From: CAITSH01 sp945892985
Lineage (GTDB): Bacteria; Pseudomonadota; Gammaproteobacteria; Burkholderiales; SG8-39
DNA: 64,000 nucleotides
Assembly: GCA_945892985.1 (NCBI GenBank)
Contig: CAMDDU010000013.1
Location: 34,572-98,571 of the forward strand
Reading direction: 5' to 3'
Numbering within the stretch: the stretch's first letter is position 1; each line of letters starts with the position of its first letter. Below, piece after piece: positions 43,319 to 52,231 of this stretch. Below the pieces are notes generated by a model that was given only the letters and a program-made list of their open reading frames with translations, searched no databases and was not told the DNA's origin. The position numbers were made by a program, and so were the translations under genes.

Positions 43319-44602
43319 TCAGGCGCTCATCAGGTCGCGCCACATATTGTGCTTGGCGCGCATGCCCACTTCGCTTGAGCGGGGGCCGAGCAACACGCCC
43401 TTGCCCTCATCGATTTCGGCGCCCACGCCGCGCGCTATAAGGACCCAATCCGCACCCTGCGTCTTGAGGCCTTCCTGGCAGCGTTCGAAGGCCTCCAGAT
43501 CGTCGGTCTGGATGAAGGACGAGGCCGAGTGTGTGATGTTGACGAACTTCACCAGGTCGGTCGAAATGACCTCCGGTGCACCCTTGAGCCGAACCGGCCA
43601 GATTTCCACCTCGGTGAGATCGACCGCGAGCGGTTTGACGATGCGCACCGAGGTCTGCGCGATAAGGATGTCGGTGGTCGGGAACAGCGTCAGGCTGTGG
43701 CGGCGGTTTTTCATGATTTCGGCGGTGCGCTCCTCGCCGAAACGGCTGACCATCAACGCGCGGTACTCCTCAATCACGCCGCCACGCTGTTCCTTGTCGA
43801 ACAGGGATTGCTCCGAGCTGTGGCCGTTGGGGAATCCGCGCACGCCCAGTTGCGACACGATGGCCTCGCCGTTGGGGGCGAAGAAAGGTGCTGCGCCGCC
43901 CTCGGCGCCGGCACGGCGCTGGAATTGTCGCCCGTCCGGCCCCACTGTGGAGCCGTGGCAGGCCGCGGGGTGGTAGGTGTCGGCCATGTTGTCCATCTGC
44001 AGCTTCCAGTTGCCCTTGTAAATGTAGCGGTGGCAGCCGGCCCAGAATTGCACCTCGCCATCCGGTGCGCGGTCGACCATTTCATCTATGCCGCGGATCG
44101 CCTCGCCGAGGTAGTCCTTCAGTGGCATGACATTGGGGGCCAGGCAGGCGAAGACAAAGCCCCGATAGGATTCGAAGCGTGGCAGTGGCGCCATGCCGAA
44201 CACCGGATCGTCGAGCACGCCTTCGGGAAAGTCGCCGCGCATCGGCACGCCGGCGAGTTTGCCGTCGGGTCGGAACCCCCAGCCGTGATACATGCATGTG
44301 AATATGCGCTGGTTGCCGCGTTCCTTGGACAGCACCTTGGCTCCGCGGTGGCCGCAACGGTTATAGAGCACGTGGAGCTTGCCGGCTTCGTCGCGGCTTA
44401 ACACGATGGGCTGGCGGCCGAGTGTGGTGCAGTAATAATCGCCGAAATTGGGTACCAGGCTTTCGTGGCCGACAAATACCCAGGTGCGGCCGAAAATTTT
44501 CTCCATTTCGATCTCGAATATCTGCGGATCGGTGTAGACGGAGCGGTGGACCCGGTCGGTCTGCACCAGGTTGCGAAAATGCTCGTTGTTGTAGGCGCTC
44601 AT
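43319..44602 (-). CDS. Rieske non-haem iron oxygenase alpha subunit (pair 1)
   Basis: A 427-residue large subunit. Rieske ligands are C83, H85, C103 and H106 (CGHRGAKV...FTCMYHGWGF). The mononuclear iron site lies in MADTYHPAACHGSTV (D208, H211, H216). The start at 44602 has GGAGA 8 bp upstream. It belongs to the benzoate/anthranilate-like branch by general appearance, but the substrate is unknown. Confidence 0.92.
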   Translation of the reverse strand: MSAYNNEHFRNLVQTDRVHRSVYTDPQIFEIEMEKIFGRTWVFVGHESLVPNFGDYYCTTLGRQPIVLSRDEAGKLHVLYNRCGHRGAKVLSKERGNQRIFTCMYHGWGFRPDGKLAGVPMRGDFPEGVLDDPVFGMAPLPRFESYRGFVFACLAPNVMPLKDYLGEAIRGIDEMVDRAPDGEVQFWAGCHRYIYKGNWKLQMDNMADTYHPAACHGSTVGPDGRQFQRRAGAEGGAAPFFAPNGEAIVSQLGVRGFPNGHSSEQSLFDKEQRGGVIEEYRALMVSRFGEERTAEIMKNRRHSLTLFPTTDILIAQTSVRIVKPLAVDLTEVEIWPVRLKGAPEVISTDLVKFVNITHSASSFIQTDDLEAFERCQEGLKTQGADWVLIARGVGAEIDEGKGVLLGPRSSEVGMRAKHNMWRDLMSA

Positions 44603-44626
44603 TGGTGTTTCTCCATTCAAAGCGGA

Positions 44627-45994
44627 TTAGCGGACCAGCACACCTTTGCCGGTGTTCTCGTCGTACTGGAAAAGGCCATTCAGGAAAATTTTGTGCCGCT
44701 CGTAGTACATCTGCTTGCGCGGTGCGGGCGGCGTGCGCTCGATCGGCCGACCCGACTTGAATATGTGGTCGAAGCGCGATGGCTTTTGCAGCAGCGTGAT
44801 GTCTTTTGTCGGGTCGCCGTCAACGACCAGAATGTCGGCATAGCGTCCGACCTCGAGCTTGCCCACTTCATGGCCGAAGCGCTTGAGGATTTGCGTCGCG
44901 GCGTGGGTGCCGGTATTGATGGCCTCGAGCGGGCTGAGTCCGAGATATTCAACAAAAATCTGCATTTCACGCGCGTGCCACTGTCCGTAGGGTACCGGCG
45001 ACCAGCCGCTCTCCGAGCCCTGGATCAGCGGCACCCCGGCGCGATAAGCGCGCGGCAGGTTTTGCACCGCAGCGTCGACCTCCCGCTTGAAGGCGTCGGC
45101 GATGGAGGCGCCGGCATTGGGAGGGCTGGCCTCGAGTATGTTCACCAGCAGGGGCAGGGTTGGCACGATGATGCACTTGTTCTTCAGGCACCAGTCAATG
45201 CCCTCGTCATCAATGAACGAGGCGTGGAAAATGATGTCAAAACCGGCCTTGGCCGCGAGCAGGATCGAGTCGCGGGAACGCGCGTGCACCGTGCATATCT
45301 TGCCCAGGCGGTGCGACTCGTCGGCGATGGCCTGGAATTCCTCGAGCGTGAAGGCGGCACCGTCAAGGGAGTCGGGGGTGATCAGCGAATCATTGGAACC
45401 CGAGACCTTGATTGCATCGACGTTGTCCTTGGCCTGGTAGCGGATTTGCTCGATGATTTCGTCGCGGCTTTTTACCAGCACGCCGGCCTGACCCGGGGGG
45501 AACTGCATCTCGTTGGGGAACGAGTCCTCGAGCCCCTGGTGCGAGGTGAGCTGCTTGCCTGAAACGGCGAAGCGCGGACCTTCGAACATGCCGCTGTCGA
45601 TGGCATCACGCACCGATTGCGCGATGTTGTAGGTTGTTGCCGCATCGAAGGTGCTGGTGACGCCGGCCTGCAGCACTTTTTTGGCGTTCCAGATCGCCTT
45701 GAGGGTGCGAAATTCGACCGGCGTGTACAGCGCGAGCTCCTCTTCCGAGCGTGATTCGCCGAAGGAGATGTGGATGTGCCCGTCGATGAGGCCGGGCATG
45801 ATGCTGCGTCCGGGGAGGGCGATGCTCTCATAGCCGGGAGACAGATATTTTTTCGGCAGCGCATCGGCATTGCCGACCCAGACGATACGTTCGCCTTCGG
45901 TGGCGACGGCGCCCTTGTTTATGGGCTTGTCCAGCGTGCCGTCTATGAGCTTGCCCTTGAGGACATAGCCCTTGGGCGCCTTGGTATGTGCCAT
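44627..45994 (-). CDS. Amidohydrolase family protein
   Basis: A 455-residue metal-dependent hydrolase. GLIDGHIHISFGESR supplies the HxH motif, DAIKVSGSND the region of the bridging residue, CTVHARS and FHASFIDDEG the later histidines, and GKLEVGRYADILVVDGDP the C-terminal beta-sandwich signature. It resembles imidazolonepropionase/prolidase-like amidohydrolases. Within a Rieske operon it may cleave an amide or cyclic imide, releasing an aromatic or heterocyclic acid. Confidence 0.88.
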   Translation of the reverse strand: MAHTKAPKGYVLKGKLIDGTLDKPINKGAVATEGERIVWVGNADALPKKYLSPGYESIALPGRSIMPGLIDGHIHISFGESRSEEELALYTPVEFRTLKAIWNAKKVLQAGVTSTFDAATTYNIAQSVRDAIDSGMFEGPRFAVSGKQLTSHQGLEDSFPNEMQFPPGQAGVLVKSRDEIIEQIRYQAKDNVDAIKVSGSNDSLITPDSLDGAAFTLEEFQAIADESHRLGKICTVHARSRDSILLAAKAGFDIIFHASFIDDEGIDWCLKNKCIIVPTLPLLVNILEASPPNAGASIADAFKREVDAAVQNLPRAYRAGVPLIQGSESGWSPVPYGQWHAREMQIFVEYLGLSPLEAINTGTHAATQILKRFGHEVGKLEVGRYADILVVDGDPTKDITLLQKPSRFDHIFKSGRPIERTPPAPRKQMYYERHKIFLNGLFQYDENTGKGVLVR

Positions 45995-46007
45995 ATGTTG
46001 CTCCTTG

Positions 46008-46832
46008 CTAGGGGTGCCCGGTGCCGTCGAAAAATGACTCGGCTAGGGCGAGGAATTTTTTCGGGTATTCGAAGGCGACCGAATGCGAGCAGCGGCCGAG
46101 TAGAACGATATCGGCGTGCGGCAGCGAGCGGCCGACGGTCAGCGTCAGCGGCTCAGGCGGGAAGCCCTTGTCCTCGCGGCCGTGCAGCATCAGTACCTCG
46201 CATTTGACCTTGGACAGTTCCTCGGCACCGAGGACGGCCTGATCGATGTAGCGCAGCTTGTCGCCCTCGAACATCTTGCTGAAATAGGCTTCGTAGTCGC
46301 CGGAGAACAAAACCTTTTCGCGGCCGGATAAATAGGCCTCGTCAATGAGCGACTTGTCGTGGATAAGGCCTTCGGCCGTGAGGCGCAGTTCGTCGCGGTT
46401 TTTCGGGAAAGTCCAGGTGCGCCGCGACGCCTCGGACAAGGGGAACACCGCGCCCACGGTGGCCGTGGTCATGACGTGCGATACGCGTGGCTCGCGCGCG
46501 GCGAGCTTGAGCGCGAGGGCGCCGGAGATCGAATGGCCGACGATGCCCACGCGTTCACCCGGCATGCGCCGGATCATCTCCAGGCATTGCTCCACCCAAA
46601 GCGGAAAATCGAAGTAGGGTGGTGATGGCTTGCGACCGGATTTTCCGAATCCAATCAAGTCCATACCATACACGTGGTGATGCTCGGCCAGGGGCTCGAG
46701 CACCAGCCGCCAGTTGCCCTGGGTTGACGCGCCCGGGCCAGAGCCGTGGATCATTAGTATCGGAAAGCCCTCGCCGCCTTCGACGTAATGGACCGGGATG
46801 CCGCGGAAATCGAAGCTTTGATCCTTCATCAT
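46008..46832 (-). CDS. Alpha/beta hydrolase (meta-cleavage-product hydrolase type)
   Basis: A 274-residue hydrolase. MIHGSGPGASTQGNWR is the oxyanion-hole region typical of MhpC/BphD-type C-C hydrolases, VGIVGHSISGALALKLA holds the nucleophilic serine, and LMLHGREDKGFPPE and LGRCSHSVAFEYP hold acid and histidine. The ATG at 46832 follows AAGG. It precedes the amidohydrolase gene by 13 bp. Confidence 0.88.
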   Translation of the reverse strand: MMKDQSFDFRGIPVHYVEGGEGFPILMIHGSGPGASTQGNWRLVLEPLAEHHHVYGMDLIGFGKSGRKPSPPYFDFPLWVEQCLEMIRRMPGERVGIVGHSISGALALKLAAREPRVSHVMTTATVGAVFPLSEASRRTWTFPKNRDELRLTAEGLIHDKSLIDEAYLSGREKVLFSGDYEAYFSKMFEGDKLRYIDQAVLGAEELSKVKCEVLMLHGREDKGFPPEPLTLTVGRSLPHADIVLLGRCSHSVAFEYPKKFLALAESFFDGTGHP

Positions 46833-46845
46833 TTTGGGCCTTCGC

Positions 46846-47253
46846 TCAGATTGCCGCGATGGCCTGCACTTCGACAAGGAAGGGTTCTTGCACCAGGCGG
46901 TCGACCATCAGCAGGGTATTGGGCGGGTAGGCGCCGTTTGGGAACATGCCGGGGAATTCGCGCAGGCGGTAGGTCATGAATTTCGGGATGTCCTGCGAGT
47001 GGACGAGGTAGGTCGTGAATTGCACAATGTTGCCCCAGCCGGCCCCCACCGACTTGAGCGCGGCCTCGAGGTTGGCGAACACCTGCGTGCACTGCTTGTC
47101 GAAGTCATTCGCACCGACGATATTGCCGGCCTTGTCGCCGGCGAGCATGCCGGCGATAAAAATGAATTCGGAGGCCTTGACGCGGGTAATTTGCGAATAT
47201 TGGCCGAGCGGTGTGCCCAGCGTATCTGGATTAAAAATTTTAATGTCAGCCAA
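46846..47253 (-). CDS. RidA family protein (first gene of the Rieske operon)
   Basis: A 135-residue Rid protein beginning MADIKIFNP and containing EFIFIAGMLAGDKAGNIVG and YPPNTLLMVDRLVQEPFLVEVQAIAAI. The start is TTG at 47253 with GGAGAG 4 bp upstream. The C-terminal DRLVQEPFLVEVQAIA keeps the Arg and Glu of active Rid proteins, unlike the RidA-like protein at 37393. It may clear reactive enamine/imine intermediates in the pathway. Confidence 0.88.
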   Translation of the reverse strand: MADIKIFNPDTLGTPLGQYSQITRVKASEFIFIAGMLAGDKAGNIVGANDFDKQCTQVFANLEAALKSVGAGWGNIVQFTTYLVHSQDIPKFMTYRLREFPGMFPNGAYPPNTLLMVDRLVQEPFLVEVQAIAAI

Positions 47254-47347
47254 GGCGCTCTCCAAACGGTGACGGGCAGATTGTGCGCTACCCGGCGCAA
47301 TCCGGCAAAATGCCGGTATTGCATATAAATGTAGTAAAACAAGCTAG

Positions 47348-47366
47348 TTGCATTCATTTTTCGCAA
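47348..47366. promoter_or_regulatory. Candidate LysR-type operator in the divergent intergenic region
   Basis: An interrupted dyad TTGC-N11-GCAA lies in the 219-bp AT-rich gap between the Rieske operon and the LysR gene. Spaced dyads in such gaps are typical of LysR-type regulators. The assignment is by position and symmetry only. Confidence 0.45.
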
Positions 47367-47472
47367 GAACAAGGCCTGTCAATTGCTGAATGCTTCTCAA
47401 CAATAGCTAGGTGCCAGCAGGCTGTCACACGAATTATCTTGCGAAAACACATGAGAAAAAATAAACTGAGCC

Positions 47473-48462
47473 ATGACTTCGACGCTGCCCCCCCTGACGG
47501 CATTACGTGCTTTTGAGTCCGCAGCGCGCCACCTGAGTCTGAAAAAGGCCGCGGCTGATCTCAGTGTTACGCCGGCGGCTGTCAGCCATCAAATCCAGCA
47601 ACTGGAGGCCTGGTTGGGGGTGAGGTTGTTTCGCCGCCGCCATCGTGCGATCGAACTCACTGAAATCGCGCAGGCCTGCCTGCCCAAATTGCAGGAGGGG
47701 TTTGATTGCCTGCGCCAGGCGGTAGACCGTGTGCGTGACTATCGGGGCACCGATGTGCTTACCGTTGGTGCATCGCCCTCCTTCGCTTCGCACTGGTTGA
47801 TGCCGCGCTTGCATCGTTTTGTCATCAGTCACCCCGACATCGATGTGCGTGTGTCGACGCAAATGCGCCAGTTCTCGCGTCTACCGCGTGGTCAGCGTGG
47901 CGATTTCGAAAGCGTGCTGGCCTGGGCTGACGAGGTCGATGTGGTGGCGGTATTCGGTAATGGCGATTATCCGGGCATGCGCGTTGACCGCTTGTTGCCC
48001 CTGGACATCACGCCGATGTGCAGTCCGCTGCTGCTCGCCGGTGAGCATCGCTTGGAGACGCCGGCAGATTTGTGTCGTCATACCTTGCTGCACGATGACA
48101 GGGGCGTGCTCTACGAGGGGCGTTCGTTCTGGGACATTTGGCTGGAAAAGGCGGGTGTCGGGGGAATGGACACGCAGCGGGGCCCGCACTTCACCCATTC
48201 TGTGCTGGCGCTGGAGGCGGCGATGGCCGGGCTGGGCGTGGTCGCCAGCACTCCTGCGCTGGCGACCGCGGACCTGACGGCCGGTCGCCTGGTCGCGCCC
48301 TTTGCGCTGAAGGTGCCGTTGGCGTCCAGTTACTATGTTGTGAGCAATGATTTGTCGTCCAGGCGCGGTGTGGTTGGCGTGTTTCGCGACTGGCTGCTGG
48401 CCGAGGCGAGCAGGCAGGTTGGTGCCGCCAGTGCATCTGACAAGGTGGCGGCTAGCCGGTGA
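47473..48462 (+). CDS. LysR-type transcriptional regulator (GcvA-like)
   Basis: A 329-residue regulator. The winged helix-turn-helix occupies residues 6-65 (LTALRAFESAARHLSLKKAA, then VTPAAVSHQIQQLEAWLG), with the GcvA-type pattern. The effector domain starts near residue 92 (LTVGASPSFASHWLMPRL). It is divergent from the Rieske operon and is the obvious candidate activator. Its last 11 bp overlap the convergent GFA-family gene. Confidence 0.92.
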   Translation: MTSTLPPLTALRAFESAARHLSLKKAAADLSVTPAAVSHQIQQLEAWLGVRLFRRRHRAIELTEIAQACLPKLQEGFDCLRQAVDRVRDYRGTDVLTVGASPSFASHWLMPRLHRFVISHPDIDVRVSTQMRQFSRLPRGQRGDFESVLAWADEVDVVAVFGNGDYPGMRVDRLLPLDITPMCSPLLLAGEHRLETPADLCRHTLLHDDRGVLYEGRSFWDIWLEKAGVGGMDTQRGPHFTHSVLALEAAMAGLGVVASTPALATADLTAGRLVAPFALKVPLASSYYVVSNDLSSRRGVVGVFRDWLLAEASRQVGAASASDKVAASR

Positions 48463-48940
48463 GTAAGCCGCGTTTCTTGTGCCACTCAAGAATGCCCTCG
48501 TCGGGATAGCGTGCAAAGGCGATGTTTTTGCGGCTAGCTTTGGCAATGTCGGACCAGGGGGCGGCGAAGTCCAGCATGATGTTGCAGTGTTGCGGCGGCA
48601 GCGGCAGTTTGCTGTCTATGGCTGAAGCGAAGGGATAGACCCATTCGGGCCAGCGCGGGTCGGCGACCCAAAGCGCACTGCCGCAGTGACTGCAAAAGTG
48701 ACGGCGGCCGGTGCTGGTTTTTTTTGATTTGCCGCTGCCCAAGCGGGCGCGGTAAATGGAAATTGCGGCTTTGCCCTTTACTTTGAGCGTTGCCGCTTCG
48801 CCCATGATATTGATGGCGTAGCCGCCGCCGCCGTCGGTCTTGCGGCAGATCGAGCAGTAACAGCGCATGTAGGGGTAGGGCGTGGTTGATTTGAGCGTGA
48901 AAGCAACCGCACCGCAATGGCAGGATCCGCGCAACAGCAT
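48452..48940 (-). CDS. GFA/CENP-V-type zinc-binding protein
   Basis: A 162-residue protein of the glutathione-dependent formaldehyde-activating (GFA) family. Zinc ligands appear as GSCHCGAV, RCYCSICRK and HFCSHCGSALW, the usual three-block cysteine pattern. Most members have no proven enzymatic role. It is convergent with and slightly overlaps the LysR gene. Confidence 0.88.
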   Translation of the reverse strand: MLLRGSCHCGAVAFTLKSTTPYPYMRCYCSICRKTDGGGGYAINIMGEAATLKVKGKAAISIYRARLGSGKSKKTSTGRRHFCSHCGSALWVADPRWPEWVYPFASAIDSKLPLPPQHCNIMLDFAAPWSDIAKASRKNIAFARYPDEGILEWHKKRGLLTG

Positions 48941-49017
48941 CGTTCATCTCCCGGATTGAATTTGCGTTTGGAATCACGCTCACGCTGGCTGATTATGCGG
49001 TGCGCGCCGCAGCAGGA

Positions 49018-49551
49018 CTAAGCGATTTTCTTGACAGGCAACGCCGGGCGCACAACCGGCGCGCGTGAAGTCTCATTGAATGCGTTGCACAAGCGCGCGA
49101 GCAGGGTGGCGAGTTGCTTGCGTTCGGGGGCCGACAGCGGCGCGAGCAGCTCCTGCTGTGCACGCTCGAGCGACGGGCCGGCCTCGCGCAGCACATCTTC
49201 GCCTTCGCGGGTCGGCGCGATGCTGCGTCGCCGCCCGTCCTTGCCCGAAACGGCGCGACCGACGAGGCCGCGTGCCTCGAGACCGCGCAGCACCTGGCCG
49301 GTGGTGGCGCGGTCAAAGCCAAGGGCTTGTCCGATGCCAGTCTGGTCTATCCCCGGGCAGCAATGCGCGATCAGCAGCGCGCCGTGCTGCGCCTGGGTCA
49401 GCCCCCAGGGGCCGCAGGCTTCGAAGTGCACCGCCGCGGCGATCTGGTTGACCCGGCGGATCAAAAAGCCGGGACGCTTGTAAAGGGCGTCGAGGATGGC
49501 CGCGGCAGTGCGCGGCGCCGATTTTTTAAGTTGGCCGGTTTTTGTTCTCAT
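49018..49551 (-). CDS. MarR family transcriptional regulator
   Basis: A 177-residue regulator. LIAHCCPGIDQTGIGQALGFDRATTGQVLRGLEARGLVGRAVSGKDGRRRSI forms the winged helix, with DGRRRS in the wing. It is divergent from the TctC gene at 49808. A 12-bp palindrome lies in the gap. It probably represses the TctC-monooxygenase-FAH genes until an aromatic ligand binds. Confidence 0.9.
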   Translation of the reverse strand: MRTKTGQLKKSAPRTAAAILDALYKRPGFLIRRVNQIAAAVHFEACGPWGLTQAQHGALLIAHCCPGIDQTGIGQALGFDRATTGQVLRGLEARGLVGRAVSGKDGRRRSIAPTREGEDVLREAGPSLERAQQELLAPLSAPERKQLATLLARLCNAFNETSRAPVVRPALPVKKIA

Positions 49552-49590
49552 GTTGACAAATGATACGCATTCTTACTAATATTTCAAACT

Positions 49591-49602
49591 TGTATGCATA
49601 CA
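49591..49602. promoter_or_regulatory. Palindrome TGTATGCATACA, candidate MarR operator
   Basis: A perfect 12-bp dyad located 40 bp upstream of the marR start and 206 bp before the TctC start. A TTGACA at 49554-49559 could be a -35 for the plus-strand unit, partly within reach of the palindrome. Confidence 0.55.
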
Positions 49603-49613
49603 TAATAGATGCC

Positions 49614-49753
49614 ATGGTTGGTGTCAAGACTGGTGCTAAAACCCTGGTGCTAAAGCCGGCGCTAAAGCTGCTGCAAAGGCTGGTGCTATGGCTGGTTCGA
49701 TCGCTGGTGCATTTCTCGCACCGCAGCAAAAGCGGTTTTCGAATCGGGCTTAA
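49614..49753 (+). pseudogene. Frameshifted Ala/Lys-rich low-complexity ORF
   Basis: The gap between marR and TctC contains an imperfect GCTGGTGCTAAAGCC-like repeat. From the ATG at 49614 the reading frame gives MVGVKTGAKT. After a missing base near 49640 a different frame continues AGAKAGAKAAAKAGAMAGS and reaches a stop at 49751-49753. Such composition is typical of phasin tails or histone-H1-like proteins. It may be a decayed small gene or a simple repeat without coding role. Confidence 0.3.
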
Positions 49754-49807
49754 GCTGCACGGTCTGTTCCGGACCGTGTCCGTCATGTCAACAAGGAGGC
49801 TTTTCGC

Positions 49808-50782
49808 ATGAACCGAAACCCGATTGCCGTACTGGCATTGCTCGCCGCGTTATCCATCAACGGGCCTTCACAGGCGCAAGCACAGGCGTATCCCTCGCGT
49901 CCCATCACTTTACTCGTGCCATTCACCCCCGGCACGGGCATGGATATGATCGCCCGCACCGTCGGCCCCAAGTTGTCGGCCCGGCTCGGTCAGCCGGTGG
50001 TGGTGGAAAACAAACCGGGCGCCAGCGGCAACATCGGCGCAGAAATGGTTGCGCGCGCGGCGCCCGATGGTTACACCGTGATGATAGGCGCCAACACCAT
50101 GCTGATCGCCGCCAGCCTGTACAAGAATGTGCCCTTTGACCCGCTCAAGGATTTTGCGCCGGTGTCGCAGGCGGCTTATGGCACCTTGATGCTGGTGACC
50201 AACGCCAAGTCGGGCATAGAGAGCGTGCAGGACATGATCGCCAAGTCCAAGGCGAGGGCGGCAAGCCTGACCTACGCCTCGCCGGGCGTTGGCACGCCCC
50301 ACCACATGTCGATGGAGCTGCTCAAGGACCTCGCCGGCATCGACCTGCTGCACGTGCCTTACAAGGGCACGGCTGGCGCCATCACCGACACGCTGTCGGG
50401 GCAGGTCAGCGTCATGTTCATGCCCATCCATGTGGCCATGCCACACGTCAAGGTCGGCCGACTCAAGGCGCTCGCCGTGGGCAGTGCCAAGCGCCATCCG
50501 AGCGCTGCCGATGTGCCGACGCTGACGGAACTGGGCATCAAGGGCGCGGACGTGGACATGTGGTACCCGGTCATGCTGCCCAAGAACACGCCGGCCCCCA
50601 TTGTTGCCAGGCTCAATGCGGAGATCCGTGCCATCCTCGCCATGCCCGATGTCAAGGCAAGCCTGGATGGCCAGGGCATGGACGCTACCTCGTCCACACC
50701 CGAAGAACTGCAGGCCTTGATGCAACGCGACTTTGCCCGCTGGGCCGCGGTGATCAAGAAAAACAACATCAGCGCCGAGTAA
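49808..50782 (+). CDS. TctC/Bug family solute-binding protein
   Basis: A 324-residue receptor with signal peptide ending AQAQA, then YPSRPITLLVPFTPGTGMDMIARTVG. VVENKPGASGNIGAEMVARAAPDGYT and LHVPYKGTAGAITDTLSGQV are family motifs. AAGGAGG lies before the ATG. It is 21 bp upstream of the FAD monooxygenase gene, so it likely takes up that enzyme's substrate. Confidence 0.93.
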   Translation: MNRNPIAVLALLAALSINGPSQAQAQAYPSRPITLLVPFTPGTGMDMIARTVGPKLSARLGQPVVVENKPGASGNIGAEMVARAAPDGYTVMIGANTMLIAASLYKNVPFDPLKDFAPVSQAAYGTLMLVTNAKSGIESVQDMIAKSKARAASLTYASPGVGTPHHMSMELLKDLAGIDLLHVPYKGTAGAITDTLSGQVSVMFMPIHVAMPHVKVGRLKALAVGSAKRHPSAADVPTLTELGIKGADVDMWYPVMLPKNTPAPIVARLNAEIRAILAMPDVKASLDGQGMDATSSTPEELQALMQRDFARWAAVIKKNNISAE

Positions 50783-50803
50783 CACCGGCTTATTGGAGAA
50801 TTC

Positions 50804-52018
50804 ATGGCATTCCCATCCACGCTTCCCGTAGTCATAGCCGGTGCCGGACCGACCGGGCTGATGGCCGCGCTCGCGCTCGCAAAACAGGGTGTCACTGTTA
50901 TCGTCTGCGAGGCTGAACCGGCGCTGACGCTGGACCTGCGCGCCGGATCGTTTCATCCGCCGACGCAGGAGATGATGGCCCCGTATGGCATTACCGAGCG
51001 CATGCACCAGATCGGCCTTAAGGTTGGCAACTGGCAGATCCGCGAGCGCCGCGGCGATCTGGTGGCGGATTTCGACCTTGGCCTGCTCTCGGACATCACG
51101 CCGTATCCCTACCGCCTGCACCTCGAACAGCACCGCCTGACACCCATTCAGTTTGACTTGCTCAAGCAGCAGCCCGCTGCATCGGTGCTGTTCGGCCACG
51201 CTGTCACCGGCTTTGAGCAGCGCGGCGACAGTGTCATGGTCTCGGTCGAGTCCGGCGGCAAAACACAGACCATAGAGGCGGCATGGCTGGTGGCGGCCGA
51301 TGGCGGCAAGAGCGTCATCCGCAAGCAGACCGGCGTCAACTTTGAGGGTTTTACCTGGCCCGAGCAATTCCTTGTTGTCAGCACCGAATACGATTTTGCG
51401 CAGCACGGCTTTGCCATGAACGCCTATATTTCCGACCCGGTCGAGTGGGCGGCGATTTTCAAGGTTCCCGATGAGGGCCCGCCCGGCCTGTGGCGTATTG
51501 CCTTTCCCTGCAACCCCGAAGTGCCGGACGAAGAGCACCTTAAGGCGCCCAATGTCGAGCGGCGCATGCAGGGTTTCCTCGAACGCGATGTGCCCTATGA
51601 GATTCGCTACAAAAGCATTTACCGTGTGCACCAGCGTGTGGCCGACAACTGGCGCAAGGGCCGCGTGCTGCTCGCCGGCGATGCGGCACACCTTAACAAT
51701 CCGCTGGGTGGCTTCGGTTTGAACAGCGGCATTCACGACGCCATCAACCTGTCGGAGAAACTGGGCAAGGTCTGGCGCGGAGAGGCGGACGAGACGCTGA
51801 TGGACGTTTATGTGCGCCAACGCCGCAATGCCACGATCGAGCAGGTGCAGGCGATGTCCATACGCAACAAGAAGTTGCTCGAAGAGCGGGACCCGGCGGT
51901 GCAACGCCAGCGCGTCGCAGAAATGGTTGATATAGCGAAAGACCCGGTGCGTTGCCGCGAACACCTGCTCAATACCTCCATGATCAGCGGGCTGCAGCGC
52001 AGCGAGCTGGTGCAGTGA
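50804..52018 (+). CDS. FAD-dependent aromatic monooxygenase (class A flavoprotein)
   Basis: A 404-residue flavoprotein hydroxylase. VVIAGAGPTGLMAALALAKQG is the dinucleotide-binding motif, LVAADGGKSVIRKQTG the DG motif, and VLLAGDAAHLNNPLGGFGLNSGIHDAINL the GD motif with the FAD ribityl contact. It lacks the C-terminal thioredoxin-like domain of phenol hydroxylases. It likely hydroxylates a phenolic acid; the neighbouring FAH protein may hydrolyse the ring-cleavage product. Its last 12 codons lie in a tandem duplication. Confidence 0.91.
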   Translation: MAFPSTLPVVIAGAGPTGLMAALALAKQGVTVIVCEAEPALTLDLRAGSFHPPTQEMMAPYGITERMHQIGLKVGNWQIRERRGDLVADFDLGLLSDITPYPYRLHLEQHRLTPIQFDLLKQQPAASVLFGHAVTGFEQRGDSVMVSVESGGKTQTIEAAWLVAADGGKSVIRKQTGVNFEGFTWPEQFLVVSTEYDFAQHGFAMNAYISDPVEWAAIFKVPDEGPPGLWRIAFPCNPEVPDEEHLKAPNVERRMQGFLERDVPYEIRYKSIYRVHQRVADNWRKGRVLLAGDAAHLNNPLGGFGLNSGIHDAINLSEKLGKVWRGEADETLMDVYVRQRRNATIEQVQAMSIRNKKLLEERDPAVQRQRVAEMVDIAKDPVRCREHLLNTSMISGLQRSELVQ

Positions 52019-52023
52019 GATAT

Positions 52024-52116
52024 GTCATTGCGAGGAGCGCAGCGACGAAGCAATCTCGTGGCAGTGTGACGGACCTGACTAACGCGACGAGATTGCTTCG
52101 CTGCGCTCGCAATGAC
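52024..52116. repeat. Palindromic dispersed repeat (GTCATTGCGAGG...), copy A
   Basis: Begins GTCATTGCGAGGAGCGCAG and ends GCTGCGCTCGCAATGAC; the arms flank a variable centre and pair into a long imperfect stem. It is the same family as the element at 30150-30242. Confidence 0.88.
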
Positions 52117-52231
52117 GAAAAATTTTTTGAGCAATTTAAAACCAAGGACCTTACCCATGCGCGTTTGCCGCTTTAACGACAACCGCCTTGATCAGCGGGC
52201 TGCAGCGCAGCGAGCGGGTGCAGTGGGATAT

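Noticed and set aside
37393..47253. The two RidA genes as a recent duplication.
   Set aside because: They differ in length and conserved C-terminal residues and lie in different transcription units.
49910..51964. A 684-codon minus-strand open frame opposite the TctC and FAD monooxygenase genes.
   Set aside because: Its translation is rich in His, Arg and Gly without any domain, and the opposite strand encodes two well-conserved proteins. It is a shadow frame caused by high GC third positions.
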